64,000 nt of DNA from Atkinsonella hypoxylon (lineage: Eukaryota > Ascomycota > Sordariomycetes > Hypocreales > Clavicipitaceae), in the NCBI GenBank assembly GCA_000729835.1, contig JFHB01000012.1, positions 248,001 through 312,000 on the forward strand, in the 5' to 3' direction. The translations under genes and the position numbers were made by a program. Positions 47,540 to 59,058 of the stretch are shown in pieces (position 1 is the first letter of the stretch; every line of letters begins with the position of its first letter). The notes below the pieces were generated by a model, which did not search any database, was not told the DNA's origin, and saw nothing but the letters and a program-made list of their open reading frames with translations.

Positions 47540-48586
47540 ATGGCCTCAGACGAGCCGCTATCTCTCGACACAGCCTTTCACAACGCCGAAGCGAAACGAC
47601 AATCACTCGAGAACACACCCGCCACATCGCCAACATACGGGGCTGACCTCGCGGCTCTCCTCTCCCAGTACGCCTCTCTCGTCGAGCAAGTCCACACCCT
47701 GGCGCTTTTCTCACCCAACGAGGGCATCGAAGATGTGTCCACCTCATCACTACGCTACCTCGTCCTTGACCATACCATAGCCGAGCTCATCCAGCGAACA
47801 CCCTTCTCGGGCCCTAAACACCGCAGACTGGTTCTCCAATCCGCAAGAGATGCCTACGAGCGCTTCCTCTCCCTCGTAGACGGATACGCCTTGGTCACTG
47901 GGCCCTACGCCAAGATGCTAGAGCGGTATCGAAACGACGAGGAGCAGTTCGCAGTCGTACCGCGCCACACCGACATGGCAGCCAGGCGGGAGGCCAAGAT
48001 GGCCAACTTCCAAGCCGACAAATCTCTGCGGGATAAACTGGCCGTGTTGAAACAGGACCGCGGCTACACGGAGAAAGACGAGGAGGCCGTTCGGCAGGTG
48101 CACATCCTGGATGTGCAGTGGCGGATCCATAAGACGTTCGAGGGACTCGACTCTCTCAACCAGGAAGCGGACATGCTGAAGATGGCGCCTGAGGAAACCG
48201 ACGACTCGGGCGGACCAGGCGGTCAGGAGAACGACGAGACACTGCGCCTGGATGCGCCTTTTCAAAAGAGCCTTCTCCACAAGGGGGGGCCGTTGCTCTC
48301 CGCACAGGGGCGACCGCTGCAGTCTTTCACGCTGGTTGGGTCGAGGACCGATCTTGCGAAGGGGGTGTTTCGGCCGGGCCATAACTTGCCTACCATGTCG
48401 ATTGACGAGTACCTGGAGGAGGAGAAGAGGAGGGGGGGCATCGCGGGCGGCACAGATGTGCCGCGCGAGGTGGTGGACGAGGATGACATGGAGGCCGTGG
48501 ACCGGGAGACGTACAAGGCTAGGGAGTGGGATGACTTCAAGGATGAGAACCGGAGGGGGGCCGGCAATACGCTGAATATGGGGTGA
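47540..48586 (+). CDS. tap42: TAP42/alpha4 (IGBP1) PP2A-associated protein
   Basis: Intronless, 348 residues from the ATG at 47540 (AGCCATGG context). Conserved features: N-terminal helical TPR-like domain (LSLDTAFHNAEAKRQSLE, YLVLDHTIAELIQRT), RREAKMANFQADKSLRDKL, and the C-terminal signature PTMSIDEYLEEEKRRGGI ending EWDDFKDENRRGAGNTLNMG. TAP42 binds catalytic subunits of PP2A-type phosphatases and links them to TOR signalling; the PP2A catalytic gene lies at 1245-2763. The coding region is G+C-rich at third positions. It is convergent with the next gene. Confidence 0.96.
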   Translation: MASDEPLSLDTAFHNAEAKRQSLENTPATSPTYGADLAALLSQYASLVEQVHTLALFSPNEGIEDVSTSSLRYLVLDHTIAELIQRTPFSGPKHRRLVLQSARDAYERFLSLVDGYALVTGPYAKMLERYRNDEEQFAVVPRHTDMAARREAKMANFQADKSLRDKLAVLKQDRGYTEKDEEAVRQVHILDVQWRIHKTFEGLDSLNQEADMLKMAPEETDDSGGPGGQENDETLRLDAPFQKSLLHKGGPLLSAQGRPLQSFTLVGSRTDLAKGVFRPGHNLPTMSIDEYLEEEKRRGGIAGGTDVPREVVDEDDMEAVDRETYKAREWDDFKDENRRGAGNTLNMG

Positions 48587-49028
48587 TGTCATTGTGCCTC
48601 TGCCATTGGGCTTAGGTCGGCGTAGTAGAAGACGTCCGTTAATGAAGCACGATGACTATAGCACAATGAATTGATATGACTATGCATGGGTGTTAGTGGA
48701 AACGTGACGTGCCATTAGTACGAGTATCGAGTAGTAAGTATATTGGGGATTCAAAGTCCAGTGCTGATGCTAATGGGCTTCACCTTACTTCCATGTTAGA
48801 CGACTACAATGTGTCTTTACGTACATTGGGATTCGGATGAATGATGATGGACACACTTGCACATTCCATTAGGCTGAACCAGAGTAAGTGCTCTAACGCA
48901 CTTTATAAGCAAGCTGAAAGATCAAGACACAGTTTACATAGGTCCATGCATCCGCTCCATTCCCGACAGCTTCGCACCTGCTCCAGAGCTACACGCAGCT
49001 AAGCTCAGTACATAGAACCCCCAAGACA
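48587..49028. other. Intergenic region between convergent genes
   Basis: About 440 nt of shared 3' flank. I see no repeat or gene. Confidence 0.4.
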
Positions 49029-50669
49029 TCAGACTTGCCTGCCCATCTTGATAACAACCAAGCCATCATCGCTATCGCTCTCGACATCAGAAGACAGTGT
49101 TTCCTGCGCGTCCACGTCCACGTCCGACATATCGTCTGCGTCATCGAAAAGCGCAGTGACAGCGTCGCCTGCGCCCTGGGGCATCGCGAACCGAGCGTCT
49201 TGGTACTCGCTACATTCTGCCTCGAACGTTTCTGACGCCAAGGATACATCATCTGCTATGACATTGTCGCTTGCGCAGACGATGGATGTACCATCGTGGA
49301 CGTCAACCGAGCCGCTTGCAATGCTGCTCAGGTCCAAGGCTGAGATTTCCTCTGGCAACGAGCCACTTGGGCTCGGTGGTACAGATGATGAGGCTATGGT
49401 TCGCGCGGTGCGGAAGGCTGGACCAGGGCCATCCATGTCCGTCGGGGGCATCTCATCTTTGAAAACGCCGCCTGGTATGGCATTCTTTTGCTCATCGGTG
49501 CAACCGCCGGTTTGTCTGCCAAACAGAGTAGCCATCGGTCGATCGCGCTTCGTCGAGGGCTCATAGTGTGTTGCAGTTCTTGATGCTACCTTTTTATTCT
49601 TCACCATCGTACGGAAAGCAGCCTGAGTCACTTCTGGCAGCTCCAGAGCGTAGCCAATTCGGAGCGCTTCATCTGGTAATGCTTGGATGAAGTCAGCGTT
49701 GCTATCGTGCATGATCCACTGCGCGACGTGGTCACGGATAACAGAGGTGCAATCGAAGAGTTGAGCCACGGCCACGAGCGTCCAGACTCGGCTGGCTGAA
49801 TCCAGCGCTATCTCTCGGCCTTCTAGAAGCATCATCAGACGGATGATGCTGTTCCTATGCCGTATAGGGCAGTAATCGGGAACACGTCGATACTCGGGCG
49901 TTTCATGTAGTTTGCCTATTCCCCGGGCCTCGAGCGTCGACAGTCGTGACCCCAAGGTCTTTTCTTCAACAGGTACCGTATCTTTGACAAGAGCATCTAC
50001 GTCAGGACCAAAGCCGGTGTGGCGAGACTGTTGCCGCTTGCAGCAACAGACGTCATCGTGGCCAGTCACAAGACTAGTTTCGGTGTCATCACATCGATGG
50101 GAAGTCCACCAGTTCATGATTCCGGGAGTAAGTGATGTCTCCGTCATCTGGAATACCAATTCATCCCCTTCAGACGGCGGAGTGAGGTCCAAGACAAACT
50201 TGACGTCGTCGGGCAGCTTATTGGTGAGCTTCCGCATGCGCTGGACTCGGAACTGATATGATGGTTCTAGCATTTCTGCAAACATTGACGATCCTGAGGC
50301 CTTGAGTTTTTCAGAGTGAATTCGGAAGGATTGCGAGGTATAGTTTGCGTTGTCGCAGTCGGCCATCCTGCGAGACTCCGTGGGAATGTTGGGGGCATCA
50401 ACAAAAACCAGCGTATCTCCATCATTGAGCCCAGATCGAACATTGTGAATCATGAACAAGTCCACGTTCTTTAAAGCTTCGAAATTTGCAAACTTGGGTG
50501 CATGTTTGTTCTTGCTCCCCATCCCAGGTGGAGAGTTATAACCCGTACTAACAGCACGCCGAGACTGGTTAACATTTTGCACCTGTTCCTTTGTGGCGCG
50601 AAGGGCAGAATACAATGTCCGAGCACAGAACTGGGTCGTTACCGATGAGCTGTCGCCGCCTTGATCCAT
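49029..50669 (-). CDS. Conserved fungal protein of unknown function
   Basis: Single-exon frame of 546 residues from the minus-strand ATG at 50667-50669 (MDQGGDSSSVTTQF). I recall similar proteins across filamentous ascomycetes but no assigned function. Two ordered blocks are visible: residues about 70-195, with LFMIHNVRSGLNDGDTLVFV, SSMFAEMLEPSYQFRVQRMR and FVLDLTPPSEGDELVFQMTE, and residues about 250-360 with PEYRRVPDYCPIRHRNSIIR and ALDSASRVWTLVAVAQLFDC. They flank a Cys/His-containing stretch (DDVCCCKRQQSRH) that might bind metal. The last 140 residues are acidic and Ser/Asp-rich. There is no signal peptide or membrane segment, so it is probably cytosolic or nuclear. It lies upstream of and in the same orientation as no operon partner. 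Confidence 0.8.
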   Translation of the reverse strand: MDQGGDSSSVTTQFCARTLYSALRATKEQVQNVNQSRRAVSTGYNSPPGMGSKNKHAPKFANFEALKNVDLFMIHNVRSGLNDGDTLVFVDAPNIPTESRRMADCDNANYTSQSFRIHSEKLKASGSSMFAEMLEPSYQFRVQRMRKLTNKLPDDVKFVLDLTPPSEGDELVFQMTETSLTPGIMNWWTSHRCDDTETSLVTGHDDVCCCKRQQSRHTGFGPDVDALVKDTVPVEEKTLGSRLSTLEARGIGKLHETPEYRRVPDYCPIRHRNSIIRLMMLLEGREIALDSASRVWTLVAVAQLFDCTSVIRDHVAQWIMHDSNADFIQALPDEALRIGYALELPEVTQAAFRTMVKNKKVASRTATHYEPSTKRDRPMATLFGRQTGGCTDEQKNAIPGGVFKDEMPPTDMDGPGPAFRTARTIASSSVPPSPSGSLPEEISALDLSSIASGSVDVHDGTSIVCASDNVIADDVSLASETFEAECSEYQDARFAMPQGAGDAVTALFDDADDMSDVDVDAQETLSSDVESDSDDGLVVIKMGRQV

Positions 50670-51765
50670 CGCAAAAAGGCCAATATTTTTTTGCCACAAC
50701 CGGGGTTTTAGCTGACGATTAGCCTGTGTATGAGGTATGAGGCAGGACTCGTAGTTTGTGATGGAGAAACAGTATATTCGTCGACGAGGTACGATAATTT
50801 TGAATTTCCGTCGTGAGACGTGCTACAACAATTGATATAAGATTGTATCGAGAAAATTTTGCATGAAAAGCAAGAAAAAAAATTTTTTTTTTTTTTTAAA
50901 CTTCCTCGGATAAGGTGAGCAAGACTTAACAACATGGCTGAAAGCTGGCTTTCGATCATCAAAGGAGACACGTGAGGCCAACATGTCGACATGCGTGCGG
51001 GAAGACCTATAGGACAGAAAAGGTGGTCTAGGTCTTCTGTCCAGCCGCCACACCCCACGATGGCATGTTCCAACCTGGTATCTTGAGCGAGATGACGAGT
51101 GAATGTTGCTCTGGATGATGGTTCGCGTCTGGTGGCTGAGCGTACAGGATGGTGCGGGGAGACGAGGGCGAGGGCGAAGGCCGTAGACGGCAGACGCCCA
51201 GCTTGGTGTTACCAGACCTGTAGGTACTTGATGGTTCTGCAACCCAGGGAACTACTAGGTAGGCAACTAGTAGGCAACTAGGTTCCAAGTTGGTAGGTAA
51301 CTTAGGCAACCACCCAAACCAGACTAAGCACAAGGCAATGACGCTACGGTAGTGTTGGCTTGGCCGGCACGAGATGGTGTTGGCACTGGTACGGGAGCTA
51401 ATGTTGATCCAAGGCTTCAATGTTCTTAATTCTGCGGCAACCATCTAGTTACACCTACTCCTACTCCGTACACTAACTAAATACATATCCCTCTGCCCGA
51501 TAAGCATGTAATAAGTCATGGAGACATGGTAAGTGTCTCACAGCAATCATCGGCCCAACCTGTCGGACAGACTATTAAACCAAACAGATGTCCCCTTGTC
51601 CGCCTGTCCTGTTGACTAAGTGCTCGAAACGCCAACCGCCTTCTTTCGTACTCGTACAAGTCTGGATTTCTGATCCGCCCAAATTCAAGTCGAACGCCTT
51701 TACTATGCTCTAGACGCCTAAATGCCAGCCAGCCTCTGCGGAGCTTTCTCCACCGAGTCCTCCAT
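50670..51765. other. Intergenic region
   Basis: About 1.1 kb between two minus-strand genes. It has an A run and T run near 50873-50899 and a cluster of ACTAGGTAGGCA-type palindromic steps (51248-51300). No gene is supported. Confidence 0.4.
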
Positions 51766-54700
51766 CTACATGGAGCTTCCCTTCCTAATAAAACTCTCGT
51801 TTGCATCTCCACTATCACCGCCCTCGTCCTCAGAGGAACTGATGACGTGCTTAGCTTTTCCCTTTGTGTCTCTTTTCGTTGAAAGCCCGGTCTTCCCATC
51901 TCTCATGCTCCGTCGGCTTGCCGGCCGCTTCCCGTACCCCTTGTTCGGTGTTGCATCGCCTTTGCCGAGACGGTGTCGGTCATAGTCGCTACTGCCTCCA
52001 AATCCATATCTCAATTCTTCGGCTGATGAGTTACGTCGTGAGTGTGGACCGGTTGAGCTGTTTTTCAAGTCTCGCATCTCTTTGATCACGTCTGCAAAAC
52101 TTTCCTCCAGCGTTTTCATGCGAGCCAGAACTAACCGTCCCATCCTATCCCGGTCAGCTGTATCACCTCCTGAGCCGCGCATTCGATTATCCTTCATCAA
52201 GGCCATGGCCATCTGCGTCTGGAAGCTACCTGCCATCGCCATGTTATTGTCCTCAATTCCAAGCTGATCAGACATAATGCTCAGATCAACCGAGGATAAC
52301 CTTCTAGCTCCCCTGAGCCTGTCGCGAGGCGCGAGACTCAGCATTGCAGACTGTGTTACGCCGCCGGTCTCGGCCATGACGCGCGGCACCAGGATAGGTC
52401 GAGGCTTGGATGTGGAGAGATACGGAGACCGTCGAGGAGAGGCACGTCGCGCTCCATTAGATGGTGATGTAATCCCCGTGTTTCTGCTACTGGTATTAGG
52501 TCTGCGAGGCGGCGGCGGCGGCGTTGCCTTGACTTTAGGAGGAGATGCTGCGGACGATGGCTGTGGCCGAGCGTCTTCAGGATTATAAAGGATAGTGTTT
52601 GTGGAGAGCGTGCGGCTGTGAACGCCACGTCTCGGCTGACCTTGACGCGGTGTTGGCACGGGAGCAACCCTAGCAAATGACTCGTGTGAGGACGCCATGT
52701 TGGTGGGCCGAGCCGTCATGGGCGTCGTGAAGTAGTCGCCCTCATCCTCTACACCATGCCTTTCGAATTGTTGACTCCTGCCATTATTAGTCATCTCGTC
52801 TTCGTCCTCATCGTTCGTGACCAACTCGTCGTCTCCGTCCGCGTCGGTGTGATCTTTGTACTCAGGCATGATCAACTCGGTTCTCGAGGTACGTTGTCTG
52901 GGGTTGCTGGTGCGGAATGACACGCCCGGGTTGGACATAAACTCCGCCGGGTCGCTTGCGGTGGATCGAACATCAGACACCTGCCTAAGGTGAGAGGGCC
53001 TTTCCCAACCGACGCTCATCCGTCTCTGCCAGTCAGGCACTGCCCGACTGTCGACGGATGGCCAATTTGTTGACGGCAATCCGTCTTCGTCATGTTGATC
53101 CATCCAATTTCGAATCGCTGTCTGCGTTTTGCGCCTCTCGTTCCTCCGTTGAGTGCGTAAAGTGGCAGCATCAGGCACACGTCGAAAAACCTCCTCCAAG
53201 GCTCGATCTTTGTGGAAGCCCGCAACTGACTCTTCCCGCACTCGGACATTGGGGCTGAACATGGCTGTCCGCTGAGCCGCATCTCCCAAGGATATTGCTC
53301 GACTTCGAGATCGTCCGTGGTTCTCAACAAGATCTGTAGGCTCAAAGATAGATGGGGCTAGCCAGAATCTCTCGTACAGATAAATGATGAACAAAACTGG
53401 GAAGTGGGTAACTTTGATAATTGTTCGATTCAGCCAAACAAAGTGTTTCAAGGGCATGCAATAACGAAGTGGCATCAAAAGCCAGGCGAAAATATTGCTA
53501 GGAGCAATGTAGGAAAACAAAGCGTCGTTCTTGACCATTGAAATGGTATTAATCGCAAAAACAAATCTTTTTTTTTAATTTTTTTTTTAAATTAGCAACA
53601 ATCTCGCAAAACATTGGCTAGAGCTAGCACAATTGTACTCACTGATGTTCTTCTGTAGCATTGGAAGCAATTGTCATGAACGAATTCGTTAAAACTGTGA
53701 TGAGGATGGTTCTGGGGTAGTGGTCCATTAGCAAACCAGCGCTCGAAGACTACATAGAAGGAAGGCTGAACTAACACGACCAAGAAGTGACATATAATGA
53801 GGAAAACCATCATCAATATTCTCGCCAGCCAGTTATACGTTGGCCATCTGCAGGGCATTAGCCTCCTTCTCCCTTCATACGCGGAAGAGCAACACACAAC
53901 TTACACATCCCATGCAGCAGGAGTAAATCCCATCAGAATTTGGAAAATCTTGTACGCTACCTCACCACCATCACTGGCATTCTGGGACAGTGTGAAGAAG
54001 ACGAAAAATCCACTACACAGGATTAAGACCAGGACAAAGACAGCAGCAAGATCCACGGTCATGAGGCGGAAAGCAATCAAGAGCTGAGAAAAGTACTGGT
54101 AGTGGTCCAGGATGCTGAAAATCCGAGGTAGAAGCAAGATGGCATTGGCAGCCAGCACATCGTAGGCCATGGCGTTCCAGTGATGGGGGTCAACCAAAAA
54201 CACTCCATAAGCTCGCATACAGTAGTAAGCGATGAGCAGCACCAGGATTCCAAGGTCGAAGATGTTCCAGAAACTCATGATGTAGAGTGCAAATCCTTGT
54301 TCGTTGAAACCAACCAGCTCATCCAGCATGAATCCGGCGCTCCAGAACCAAAAGACCAATTCTAGTCCGGTGATTTGAACAGACCTCTGGGAGAGCACGG
54401 CCAAGAAAAGACCAATCAGAACGGCTAGGGATAAGGTGGAAAGAAACGATCGATACCGCGGAACTCGAAGGCGAGAGAGTTTGAACATGGAAGCCTGCCG
54501 AGGGTCGTAAAGCATGACGGTCCTCCTTCCAATGGGAACCTGATACTGGCCTAGCTTGAGGGGAAGGGAACCCAAGAGGGGGGTCCTGCTATCCGGTTTT
54601 GTAGCATCACCATTGAGACTGCTAACCACAGGTGCGGGTGGCAGTTCGCGATGCAGACTATCTGCAGAAGAATAGAAGGTGATGGCACCGTTCCATATGG

Positions 54701-55682
54701 CTTCAAGCTGCTGGATCACCACTGGGTGAGCAAGAAAATGCTTCGCTGATGCCCTGATGGCGACTTCTAGCGTCGAAGTTCTTGAGGCAATCACAGCTTG
54801 CTTCGCCTTGTTGGACGACTTGCTTTGCGCAACAGGTGGTTGTGCTCCCGGAAGTCCTTGGAGTGGATAGAAATCATACGCCAAGGCATCGATGAGTTCT
54901 CTTGTGGAGTATTCCTTCAGAAGCTTCAGCGCTAACAGCTCGCACACTTTGGCTCTGGTGTTACTAATTCCAGCATTGGCAGCATATCTTTGCCCTTCTT
55001 TAGTAAATTGTAAGCAGTTCGCCATCAGAGCATATATGGTGGCCCTCGAAAAGTGTTGAGTACGAATCTGCTGCTGCATAGGCTTCACCAGGAACTGGGA
55101 AACTTGAGGCGATCGCAGTTGATCCCACGACAAGGAAGTTTCGGTACGTGCCGTTACAATAACGCGAATCGAGTGGGTAACGTTGTATATGGGAAGAGTG
55201 TCTGGAGAATGTAAAGAACGGTTATTGGTCAGTGGTTACATTGCAGAAGTGCGATGCATAGATGCACACATGAATGGAAGGGTGCGTGGGAATCAGGAGA
55301 AGCGCAATGTTCGTCCATAATCCTCTTTTGCTCAAGATATGTAAGTGAGGAGTGCAAATTTACCAAGGTGAGTAGCTGAGAACAGGGGAAGAACAGGTAG
55401 GCCATGGTGACGGTTGTCTTCGTCTGCTTGGTCATCGTCATCGTTATCGTCATCTGCTTGGTGCTGGGCATTCCCTTGGTCAGCTTCCTCGTCAAATAGC
55501 ACGAGGTCTTCTTCATTTGTATCTTCGTCATCGTCATCTGCTTCCGTAAAGTCTGCAGTTGCGTGAGTCCGTCCCCTGTATTGCCGCTGTTGTTGTGACA
55601 TGCTCGAGGGAGACACGGTGAGGTCTTGATTATCGACGCGACGAGAGCGGCGCTTGGGGCGGCGCAATAGCGATGAGAACAT
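51766..55682 (-). CDS. yvc1: TRP-like cation channel (Yvc1 type)
   Basis: Five exons on the minus strand: 55364-55682, 53905-55201, 53776-53847, 53643-53711, 51766-53566; 1185 residues. Every junction keeps phase and rebuilds family blocks: ATHLDTLPIYNVTHSIRVIV, AAWDVWPTYNWLARILMMV, HFLVVTILITVLTNSFM and EEHQFVFAINTISMVKNDAL. Exons 3 and 4 are 72 and 69 nt. The N-terminal 100 residues are acidic. A cytosolic helical domain follows (SPQVSQFLVKPMQQQIRTQH), then about six transmembrane segments (roughly residues 330-600) with the pore region near FTLSQNASDGGEVAYKIFQI. The C-terminal tail of over 500 residues is low complexity and ends in a charged coiled-coil-like part. Homologues release Ca2+ from the vacuole in response to osmotic or mechanical stress. 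Vacuolar location is from family knowledge. Confidence 0.9.
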
Positions 55683-56039
55683 GGTTCCAAACGAGGCCTC
55701 GCCTTTTCCCGTCGTGGCGTCCCGCGTTTACGCCGGTCAAGACGGTGCAGCCATGAGGAGCGACGGCACAGTCTTAGGTGTCGCTCTGAAAGAAGCAGGA
55801 AGGTAGAATGGGAGATGAGAGCTGGGAAAACGGGAAACAGGAAACAGGAAATGGGGATTTGGGAATGCGGAATCGAAATTGAGAGCAAGGGAGAAGGGGA
55901 GCAAGTTCGGCTACCACTGTGAATCATGGATGTCGAAACGACGATAGACTTTCACGTTGCACCACTTATTCGAGCACAGGCCTCATCTAGTGAGCACGAT
56001 GATGAATGCGAAATGCAAACATGCTGCAACAAAGACCGG

Positions 56040-56070
56040 TTGACGACCAGTTGACGACCAGTTGACGACC
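56040..56070. repeat. 11-nt tandem repeat, 3 copies
   Basis: Unit TTGACGACCAG; the third copy ends CCC. A short inverted version (GTCAACTGG) occurs about 50 nt downstream. Confidence 0.75.
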
Positions 56071-58012
56071 CACCTACCCACCTGGGGCCAGGGTCGTTGG
56101 CCGTCAGATGGCGTCAACTGGTCAGGTTAGTGCGGTTGATCCTCTTGCAGCGGCACTTGGCCTGCTCGACATATCAAGCTGCGCATATGGAATCCATCAC
56201 GATCAGTAATGCATTGATTTGATTCAATGCGCCATGGTGCTGAGGGACGGAGAAGGGGGAAAGTGGGAAGGGGGAGGGGGTCTCCAATGCAATATCAGGC
56301 GCGAAATGCGGCGCGTCTCATTAATGTTTGCGAAAGGGTGGGCTGGCCAAGCAGCGGCCTGCTAACAAAAATTGCAAGCACTGCGGAGGGGTTTTTTTTT
56401 TTTTCCCTTTTTTCCCCTTTTTTCCCCTTTTTTCTTTTCTTTTTTTCTGTTTTTGTCTTTTTTGGTCTATGTTATTAGGAGAAATTTACACTTGACGCTT
56501 GGACAAATCCGTTCAACCAATTAATTACCTACCTCCCACCCAGGTGACTAAGTTGCCCGGTACTTACGGGGGAGACGAGAACAGATCTTGCCGTGGCTCG
56601 GTTTGTACGAATGACATGGACAGCAAAAGGTGTCTTAGGTGTCCGGTACTTGAGCAAGATTCTGCCGTCATCAAGGTCCTTGGGATTTCTCCACCGCCAT
56701 TTTGTCCATTATCCGTCGTCTGTCGTCCTTCGTCCATCATCCATCGTCCGTGGTCCACCATCCATCCATCAAAGTCGGCGATCCGTCTCAGTCTACTGGA
56801 GGTAGCAAACAGTGGGTTGCATCCGTGGGTTGTATCCCAGCCGTGCATGCCGAGCTAACGATGCAAGGCCATCCGATTCAAACGCATGACACCCTTCATC
56901 ACCTAAACCCATGGACTCAGGGTGCTGAGTGTGGGATGCCACATGCCGCAGTCTCTCCCGCCATTGGACGCCTCTGTCAAGCCTGTAGTGGTTCGGCCAG
57001 TGATAGCCCGCCGCCGTGATTCAACGACGCTGTGCTTTCTTGGCCACGATATTCGCTCCCGCGATCTGGTGGTGTACATACCTCCAAAGTGCGTTTCCCA
57101 GTTCAAGGTGGTGCAGCACTGCTTAATTACGGGCACTGAAAAGACGGTGAGCAATGAGCGATGCATGCCTAGGTACATGTAGCCAATATAAGACTGAAGG
57201 CCTTCCTCGTCTGGTTTCGCGCTGGTGACTGTTGTTTGCGCGGCTGAGTACTAGGTACATGGGTGCCTAGGTACTCCGTAGGTAGACAGAGAGTACTCTG
57301 TACCAAGGCATAAAGTATGCGCAACTGTCCATCGTCCCTCGTCCTGCACTCGCCAGGTCCAAATTTTACAATACATACCGTAGATATCCAGGGGCTCTTG
57401 ACAAGGCCGTAATGTCATCTGCCTTTTGTCTCTTGACTGTTCTGCGACCGCATGAGGAGAATTCCCCGTCACCCAGAGCGGAAACATTATTCAGTCGCGT
57501 CAGCTATGTGAATGAAGTTGGAAAGGGCACCAACGAGGAAACCTTTTAACTCGGTTGGTTTCCTGCCAATCAACTTGGCAGCACGGCGTCAGAATCACTT
57601 CATCCGTGGTAACTCTTGTGTGTGTGTGTGTGCCTTGGCAACTTACGTGCATATCACTTACATATTCTCTCTTGCACTCCTAGATGACAAGAAGCCAAAA
57701 AGTGGCTGAAGCTATCACTGGCCCAAGCTCGCGCCACAGGAGGCGGCACCATCCAGTTTATTAGGCCGGAAAACTGACGCAGCGTTATATTCCTTCATGG
57801 GGGAATGCATGGCTTGACGGTTGGCCAGTAACTGTCATGGTATGCCCACATTTTAGCATGTACAGATCGATAGCAGCTATACGCGGAGATCATTCGCATA
57901 TATACGTCCGTAGATTCGTTGTAATTGTGTATCTAGCAGCAGACACCTGGTAATTTAATATTATCTCTACTAGGTACCTACTCAGTACGGGGTGCTCCGT
58001 AGTGCTAGTAAT

Positions 58013-58078
58013 GTTATGCCTATGTTGTGCCCATTTTATGCCCATTTTATGCCTATGTTATGCCCATGTTATGCCCAC
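58013..58078. repeat. Imperfect 11-12-nt ATGCCCATTTT/ATGCCTATGTT repeat
   Basis: About six copies of a degenerate unit in the + strand, intergenic, close to a GGTACCTA cluster. Confidence 0.75.
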
Positions 58079-58187
58079 GTGGGGCAATGTGTGTAATGTG
58101 TGTATCCAGGGGCAGGGGCGCCCGTGGCTGACGACAAATCACAGGCGAGCACCGAGGACACCAGGACCCTGCGTTAAAATTACCAGT

Positions 58188-58250
58188 GTACCTACCTCAT
58201 AAGGTTAGGTACTTTAGGTAGGTGCCTAACAGGTACCTACCTAGGTAGTC
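58188..58250. repeat. ACCTAGGTACC palindromic cluster
   Basis: A dense run of CCTACCT, AGGTAGG and AGGTACCT steps. It is one of at least eleven such intergenic clusters, the others being near 6921, 13905, 14044, 17445, 17668, 23470, 32302, 32668, 57250 and 57970. Confidence 0.8.
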
Positions 58251-59058
58251 AATTGACCCCTTTCTTGAACTCGAACGCTCGCTATTAATAATGCTGGAGC
58301 TACACTGGCAGCAGGCCCAGCAGGCCCAGCAGTGGCCAGTATCTGCATTTGCTGGATGTCCTCGATCTGCAAGAAGAAATAAACCTGCTTTCATTCCTTC
58401 GCAGTCAGTCAATCAACGTCAAATGCTTATTGATTGCTCTGCTAAATACCCATGTACTTTCTCGGCTGATCCATCTGCCCAAGTGCCTGGCAAAATATTG
58501 CCACTCCGGAATTATCGCGTCTTCTGCCGCGTCTTCTGCCGCGGCCACCGGTGTTGCTTTACCAAGCCCAGACTTGACTTTAGTTGATGTGGCAGACTAA
58601 CAGGCTCGACGCCATTGGATCGACCCCTTCGCTCCCCCGGCTTTATGCCAAGCGCTTCCTCTCCGTCCTGAGCCTAGAACTCCGTCGTCTTTCAGACCCC
58701 ATCCATTTCGCGTCTCGACTTTTATTTCACCTTGCCGCTGCCTATACATATGTATCCAGTTGCTACGAATTTTCGCCGTGCATCGTGCCACATTTACTGA
58801 TAGAAGGGCAGCTTCTGCTGGTGTAGTTCGGTGGAGGCTGTCTCAGCCATACAAGAGCCCCTCGATGAAACGACAAGACTCCATCATCGTCTTCCCAACG
58901 ACTGTGCTTGCTTCATAGTAGGACCTTCAGTCGCACTGGACCATCAACAACTCCTGACGCAGACCCAGCAAAGGAAAGTGGGTTCTTGTCGTCGTTACCA
59001 GGCGTAACGTCCCCCCTTCCGCCGCCACACTGGATTGCAACTGGCGTCGTCGGCAAGC

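Larger units (their letters stand above)
55683..59058. other. Long intergenic region between divergent genes
   Basis: About 3.4 kb without a supported gene. It contains an 11-nt TTGACGACCAG repeat (56040-56070), a T/C homopolymer-rich tract (56391-56460), GGTACC/CCTAGG clusters (57168-57290, 57970-57990, 58188-58250), a GT run (57618-57631), a 12-nt-type ATGCCCATTTT repeat (58013-58078) and a GCAGGCCCA triplicate (58311-58332). It is one of the most repeat-dense stretches of the window. Confidence 0.45.

Noticed and set aside
53643..53847. Apparent frameshift in the TRP-channel gene between the segment ending PLPQN and NSFMTIASNATEEHQ.
   Set aside because: An intron at 53712-53775 (GTTAGT donor, GCTAATG branch, CCCCAG acceptor) joins HFLVV to TILITVLTNSFM in phase and removes the apparent shift; the segment FYVVFERWF is intronic.
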